From Rhodoferax sp. (GTDB lineage Bacteria > Pseudomonadota > Gammaproteobacteria > Burkholderiales > Burkholderiaceae_C): a stretch of 64,000 nucleotides of DNA. Numbering within the stretch: position 1 is the stretch's first letter; every line of letters begins with the position of its first letter. The stretch spans positions 1 to 64,000 of the forward strand of contig NZ_JAUYQD010000014.1 of the NCBI RefSeq assembly GCF_030697375.1, given 5' to 3'. The notes beneath the pieces were generated by a model, which saw only the letters and a list, made by a program, of their open reading frames with translations, was not told where the DNA came from and did not search any database. The translations under genes and the position numbers were made by a program. Shown one piece after another: positions 60,617 through 64,000 of the stretch.

Positions 60617-63498
60617 TGCGCCACTACCTGGTTGGCATTGACCTCGGCACCACCCACACCGTTGTGGCCTACGCGCATGCCCCGGGGCCCGGCAGCGCGC
60701 CCGGCGGGGTGCCTCCCGCCATTCAGGTGCTGGAGATCGCGCAGCGGGTGGGGCCGGGGGCATCGGCCGCCTTGCCGCTGCTGCCCTCGGTGCGCTACCA
60801 CGCCGGGGCGGGGGAATTGGGCCCCGGAGAAGACCCCGTGGTGATCGGGCAATGGGCGCGCACCTTGGGCGCGCAAGTGCCGGGCCGCTTGGTCACCAGC
60901 GCCAAAAGCTGGCTCTCGCACCCCGGCGTGGACCGCCTGGCCCCCATCCTGCCCTGGGGTGCGGCGGCCGATGTGCCCAAGGTCTCGCCGGTGGAGGCCA
61001 GCGCCAGTTATTTGCGCCATGTGCACACCGCGTGGAACCAGCGGTTTCCCAACAGCCCGCTGGAGCAGCAAGACGTGGTGCTGACCGTGCCCGCTTCGTT
61101 TGACGAAGGCGCCCGCGCCTTGACGCTGCAGGCGGCGCATCTGGCCGGGCTGCCCACGCTGCGCCTGCTGGAAGAACCCCAGGCCGTGTTTTACGACTGG
61201 CTGCTGCGCCACCGGGGCCGGTGGGCCACGGACCTGGCGCAGACCCGGCTGGTGCTGGTGTGTGATGTGGGCGGCGGCACCACCGACCTCAGCCTGATCC
61301 AGGTGGAACTGGTGGCGGGCGAGCCGCACCTGACCCGCATTGGCGTGGGCAAACATCTGATGCTGGGCGGCGACAACATGGACCTGGCCCTGGCGCATGG
61401 GGTCGAGGCCCGCCTGGCCGATGCGGTGGCGCCTGCCCAAGGCGCGCCCCGGCTCTCGGCCAGCCAGTGGGCCCAATTGATGGACCGCTGCCGCGTGGCC
61501 AAAGAGCAACTGCTGGGCGCCGATGCGCCCGCGCAGGTGACGGTCACGCTCTTGGGCGGCGGCGCGCGCCTGGTCGGCGGCAGCCGCTCAACCCTGCTGA
61601 CGCGCGAAGAAGTGGAGCGCACCCTCGTGGATGGGTTTTTTCCGCAGGTGCAGGCCAGTGCACAGGCCCAGCCGGGCCGCAGCGGCATCGTGGCATTTGG
61701 CCTGCCTTATGCCAGCGACCCGGCCATTACCCGCCACATTTCCGACTTTCTGCGCCAGCACGCACAGGCCATGCCCGATGCCTTGCTGCTCAACGGCGGG
61801 GTGTTCCACGCCAAGGCCCTGGTCCACCGCCTGGAGCAAACGCTGGGCGCGTGGCGCGGCGCACCCTTGCGCCTGCTGCACAACGACAACCCCGATGTTG
61901 CTGTGGCACGCGGTGCGGTCGCTTATGCCCTGGCGCAGCAGGGGCTGGCACCCACCATTGGCGGTGGATCGGCGCGCAGCTACTTTTTGCTGCTGGACGC
62001 GCAGCGCGAGGGCCAACACCCCACGGCGGCGGCGCCCCACGACCCCGGCGACGATTCTGCAGCGCGCGGCATTTGCATCCTGCCGCGCGGCAGCGAAAGC
62101 GGCCAGGAAGTAGCTCTGGACGGGCGGACCTTTGCGCTGCGCCTGGGGCAGCCGGTGCGTTTCCACCTGTTTGCCGCGGTGGCCGATGCCGCCGACCACC
62201 GGCCGTTCCAGCGCGGGGAGCAGGTCCGCCTGGACTCCGAGCACTTCACCCGTCTGCCACCTGTTGCTATCGTTTTAAGAGCTGCTTGCGCTTATTCCAC
62301 GGGGGCTGGAGGGCTAAATGATGCCCAAGAAGTGCCTGTGCAGCTGCGCACCGCACTCACCGAAGTCGGCACCCTGGAAGTGCACTGCGTCAGCCTGGCC
62401 GACGCCCGCCACCGCTGGCGGCTGGAATTTGACCTGCGGCAGCAGGACGCCGGGCCCGACGCGGCGGAGGGCAGCACCTTGCAAGACCTGGGGGTCTGCA
62501 CGCACCCGATGCGTCTGGAACAGGCCATCGCCCAAATCGACCGCGTTTTTGGCCCCGGACCCCAGGCCCTGGCCGCCAAAGAGGTGAAGCAGCTGCGCCT
62601 GCAACTGGAGCACCTCCTGGGTGCGCGGGAGCGCTGGGCCACGCCCGTACTGCGCGTGCTGTTCGACGCCCTGTGGCAACGCGCCCGGGGCCGGCGCCGC
62701 TCGGCGGAGCACGAACGGGTTTGGCTCAACCTGGCCGGGTTTTGCCTGCGCCCCGGCTATGGCGATCCGCTGGACGACGGACGGCTGCAGCAACTTTGGA
62801 CCCAGTTCCCGCTGGGCGTGCAGCACCGCCACGACAAGCAGGTGTGTGCCGAGTGGTGGACGCTGTGGCGCCGGGTGGCCGGTGGCCTGGCCGCGCCTGC
62901 GCAGTTGCGCTTGCTGGAGGACTTTGCCTACAACGTGTACCGCGACGTGCTGGGCCCCCCGGTCAGCGAGGTGAATCCGGTCCAGGGCAGCACCGACGAC
63001 ATGCTGCGCCTGGGCGCGTCGCTGGAGCGCATTCCGCCGGACTACAAGGTGGAAATTGGTGAATGGTTGCTGGACCGCCTGCAAGCATCCTACGGCGCGT
63101 CGCATCCGACGCGCCAGCGCGATAAGCACGACCCGGCCGGCGTCAGCCGCACGCTGTGGGCGCTGGGCCGCATCGGTGTGCGCCAGCCGGTCTACGGCAG
63201 CCCCCACGACGTGGTGCCCGCCGACACCGCATGTGCCTGGGTCGAAACCCTGCTGACGCTGGACTGGAAACACACCGAAGCCGCCGCCTTTGCCGCCGTC
63301 CACCTGGCCCGTGTGACCGACGACCACAGGCGTGACCTGCCGCAGGCTGTGCGGGAGCGGGTGCTTCACAAGCTGCTGGCGATCCATGCGCCGCCGATGT
63401 GGGTGGACATGGTGCGCCACAGGGTGGCGCTGGACGCCGCCACCACACGCCGTGTGCTGGGGGAATCCCTGCCGCCGGGGCTGGTGTTGATGGCGTGA
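60616..63498 (+). CDS. Hsp70 family protein with C-terminal DUF3731-like extension
   Basis: 960 residues. The ATPase domain (~1-480) has [28 protein letters not shown] and [13 protein letters not shown] beta-rich part follows to ~610, then a ~350-residue helical extension of the DUF3731 type (from [28 protein letters not shown]). Residues ~551-570 ([19 protein letters not shown]) are encoded by an in-frame dispersed repeat. ATG 60616 immediately follows the preceding stop (TGATG); longer upstream frames are shadows of the first Hsp70 gene. Confidence 0.87.
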   Translation: MRHYLVGIDLGTTHTVVAYAHAPGPGSAPGGVPPAIQVLEIAQRVGPGASAALPLLPSVRYHAGAGELGPGEDPVVIGQWARTLGAQVPGRLVTSAKSWLSHPGVDRLAPILPWGAAADVPKVSPVEASASYLRHVHTAWNQRFPNSPLEQQDVVLTVPASFDEGARALTLQAAHLAGLPTLRLLEEPQAVFYDWLLRHRGRWATDLAQTRLVLVCDVGGGTTDLSLIQVELVAGEPHLTRIGVGKHLMLGGDNMDLALAHGVEARLADAVAPAQGAPRLSASQWAQLMDRCRVAKEQLLGADAPAQVTVTLLGGGARLVGGSRSTLLTREEVERTLVDGFFPQVQASAQAQPGRSGIVAFGLPYASDPAITRHISDFLRQHAQAMPDALLLNGGVFHAKALVHRLEQTLGAWRGAPLRLLHNDNPDVAVARGAVAYALAQQGLAPTIGGGSARSYFLLLDAQREGQHPTAAAPHDPGDDSAARGICILPRGSESGQEVALDGRTFALRLGQPVRFHLFAAVADAADHRPFQRGEQVRLDSEHFTRLPPVAIVLRAACAYSTGAGGLNDAQEVPVQLRTALTEVGTLEVHCVSLADARHRWRLEFDLRQQDAGPDAAEGSTLQDLGVCTHPMRLEQAIAQIDRVFGPGPQALAAKEVKQLRLQLEHLLGARERWATPVLRVLFDALWQRARGRRRSAEHERVWLNLAGFCLRPGYGDPLDDGRLQQLWTQFPLGVQHRHDKQVCAEWWTLWRRVAGGLAAPAQLRLLEDFAYNVYRDVLGPPVSEVNPVQGSTDDMLRLGASLERIPPDYKVEIGEWLLDRLQASYGASHPTRQRDKHDPAGVSRTLWALGRIGVRQPVYGSPHDVVPADTACAWVETLLTLDWKHTEAAAFAAVHLARVTDDHRRDLPQAVRERVLHKLLAIHAPPMWVDMVRHRVALDAATTRRVLGESLPPGLVLMA
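62266..62326 (+). repeat. Dispersed repeat copy 7, inside the large Hsp70 gene
   Basis: Starts GCTATCGTTTTAAGAGCTGC, continues TTGCGCTTATTCC and GGGGGCTGGAGGGC, aligning with the copies at 29099 and 18608. The Hsp70 frame reads through without a stop. Confidence 0.7.
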
Positions 63499-63568
63499 GG
63501 GAGGCATCAAGCACGCTACGCCGGGGCTTCCCGTACTCGGCAGCGAGGTGACGGTTCAGGCACGCCAA

Positions 63569-63634
63569 CCATTGTTTATCGCGCTGACCCGCGCTTTTGT
63601 CCGCAAGCTGGGTTGCTCACCTACGGAATGGCGC
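63569..63634 (+). pseudogene. AraC-type HTH C-terminal fragment (possible)
   Basis: One frame reads [21 protein letters not shown], resembling the last helix of AraC/XylS DNA-binding domains (FSRAF...G.SP..YR pattern). The upstream sequence is out of frame or contains stops, and the fragment ends exactly where the inverted repeat at 63635 begins. Likely a remnant; short, so uncertain. Confidence 0.4.
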
Positions 63635-63739
63635 ATTCCATTTTCAGATCAATGGGAGATGAGGCGCACCGACGCAGGCAGTGCTGTAGCACGACAAGGA
63701 GGGGCAACGACATATCGCATTGATATGGAAATGGAATCA
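63635..63739. repeat. 105-bp element with 19-bp imperfect inverted ends
   Basis: The left end ATTCCATTTTCAGATCAAT (63635-63653) is inverted, with two mismatches, at 63719-63737. The right part (63699-63739) is nearly identical to 25497-25538. Together this suggests a small mobile element or MITE-like remnant. Confidence 0.5.
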
Positions 63740-63871
63740 GGAATGAACAAGAAACAATTCCGTGAGTACCGATGTGAGGCGTACGAGTCAAGGAACACTG
63801 TGTGTGAATCACCCCGGAGGTCGAAAACAACAGATACGATCTGGTCCCGTGAACCACAGGAAACCTTATGC

Positions 63872-64000
63872 ATGCATACATACGACAACCAACTCTTTGT
63901 CATCGGCGGTGGTTCGGGTGGTGTGCGCGCTGCCCGCATTGCCGCTGGCCTGGGCGCTCGCGTGGCCATTGCTGAAAACTTTCGTTACGGTGGCACCTGT
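63872..64000 (+). CDS. gor: Glutathione-disulfide reductase, N-terminus (partial)
   Basis: The first 43 codons are in the window: the FAD-binding motif [20 protein letters not shown] and then NFRYGGTC, whose Cys is the first of the redox-active CVNxGC pair expected just beyond the edge. AGGAAA lies upstream of ATG 63872; an ATG at 63868 is out of frame. GGSGG with R after it fits glutathione reductase better than other flavin disulfide reductases. Confidence 0.8.
   Translation, partial: MHTYDNQLFVIGGGSGGVRAARIAAGLGARVAIAENFRYGGTC

Larger units (their letters stand above)
63499..63871. other. Gap with AraC remnant and repeat, upstream of gor
   Basis: The 373 bp between the Hsp70 operon and gor hold no intact gene. 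63569-63634 encodes an AraC-type fragment; 63635-63739 is a repeat element with inverted ends. The remainder (63740-63871) must include the gor promoter; I see no convincing hairpin or boxes there. Confidence 0.5.

Noticed and set aside
58658..60763. A 701-codon minus-strand open frame
   Set aside because: It is the complement of an unmistakable Hsp70 gene; its composition is His/Gln/Gly-rich and has no motifs.
1..64000. CRISPR arrays, rRNA and tRNA genes
   Set aside because: No regularly spaced identical repeats, rRNA sequence or recognisable tRNA cloverleaf was seen; the dispersed repeats are single, scattered and diverged.

Overview
The window is 64 kb of GC-rich chromosome from a betaproteobacterium, most likely of the family Comamonadaceae (Rhodoferax/Polaromonas-like). 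This rests on the overall gene content (LysR regulators, beta-class glutathione S-transferase, DUF2760-Hsp70 cluster), on tightly packed genes with 4-nt overlaps, and on a small dispersed repeat of a type I associate with that family. The family assignment is inference; no rRNA or tRNA gene is visible.

Layout. 1-139 is the right end of an IS66-family insertion sequence. 157-6216 holds a periplasmic binding protein coupled to a sensor histidine kinase, a DMT exporter and an AI-2E-family membrane protein, all on the minus strand. 6461-27164 is mainly metabolic and housekeeping material: leucine dehydrogenase, a two-gene ABC transporter, LysR/Lrp regulators next to short-chain dehydrogenases and glutathione transferases, LysE exporter, Ogt, the DUF2157/DUF4401 membrane pair, MurI, a haem-binding periplasmic protein and a coupled phosphoesterase/isochorismatase/LMW-phosphatase trio. 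27311-31063 is a small defence/toxin-antitoxin-like patch: an OLD-family ATPase-nuclease, a Fic protein, an MNT-type nucleotidyltransferase whose HEPN partner seems lost, and repeated GTGGCGCAGTT palindromes. 31092-34903 carries an enoyl-CoA hydratase, an ArnT-like glycosyltransferase and a GSU2403-type nucleotidyltransferase.

35072-41842 is a seven-gene minus-strand operon joining a PspA/IM30 (ESCRT-III superfamily) protein, a two-domain classical AAA ATPase, a TerB-like protein, two membrane/coiled-coil proteins, a peptidoglycan-binding/PotD-like fusion and a coiled-coil protein. It looks like an envelope-remodelling or stress module and is my main candidate for an undescribed system. It is followed by a GGDEF-EAL protein and a MarR/FUSC efflux pair.

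46665-57300 is a more A+T-rich island bounded by two diverged copies of the 3' end of an M50 peptidase gene. It encodes a secreted alpha-toroid protein with tandem W-rich repeats, a small secreted protein, a 2254-residue RHS polymorphic toxin (Cys-less transglutaminase-like N-terminus, GIY-YIG-like C-terminal toxin tip) and a leucine-rich-repeat protein in the immunity position. The intact M50 gene, a DUF2760-Hsp70-Hsp70 operon, a degenerate AraC/repeat region and the start of glutathione reductase close the window.

Seven copies of a ~50-60 bp dispersed repeat are scattered through the window; two lie in frame inside murI and the larger Hsp70 gene, and one supplies the fic stop codon.
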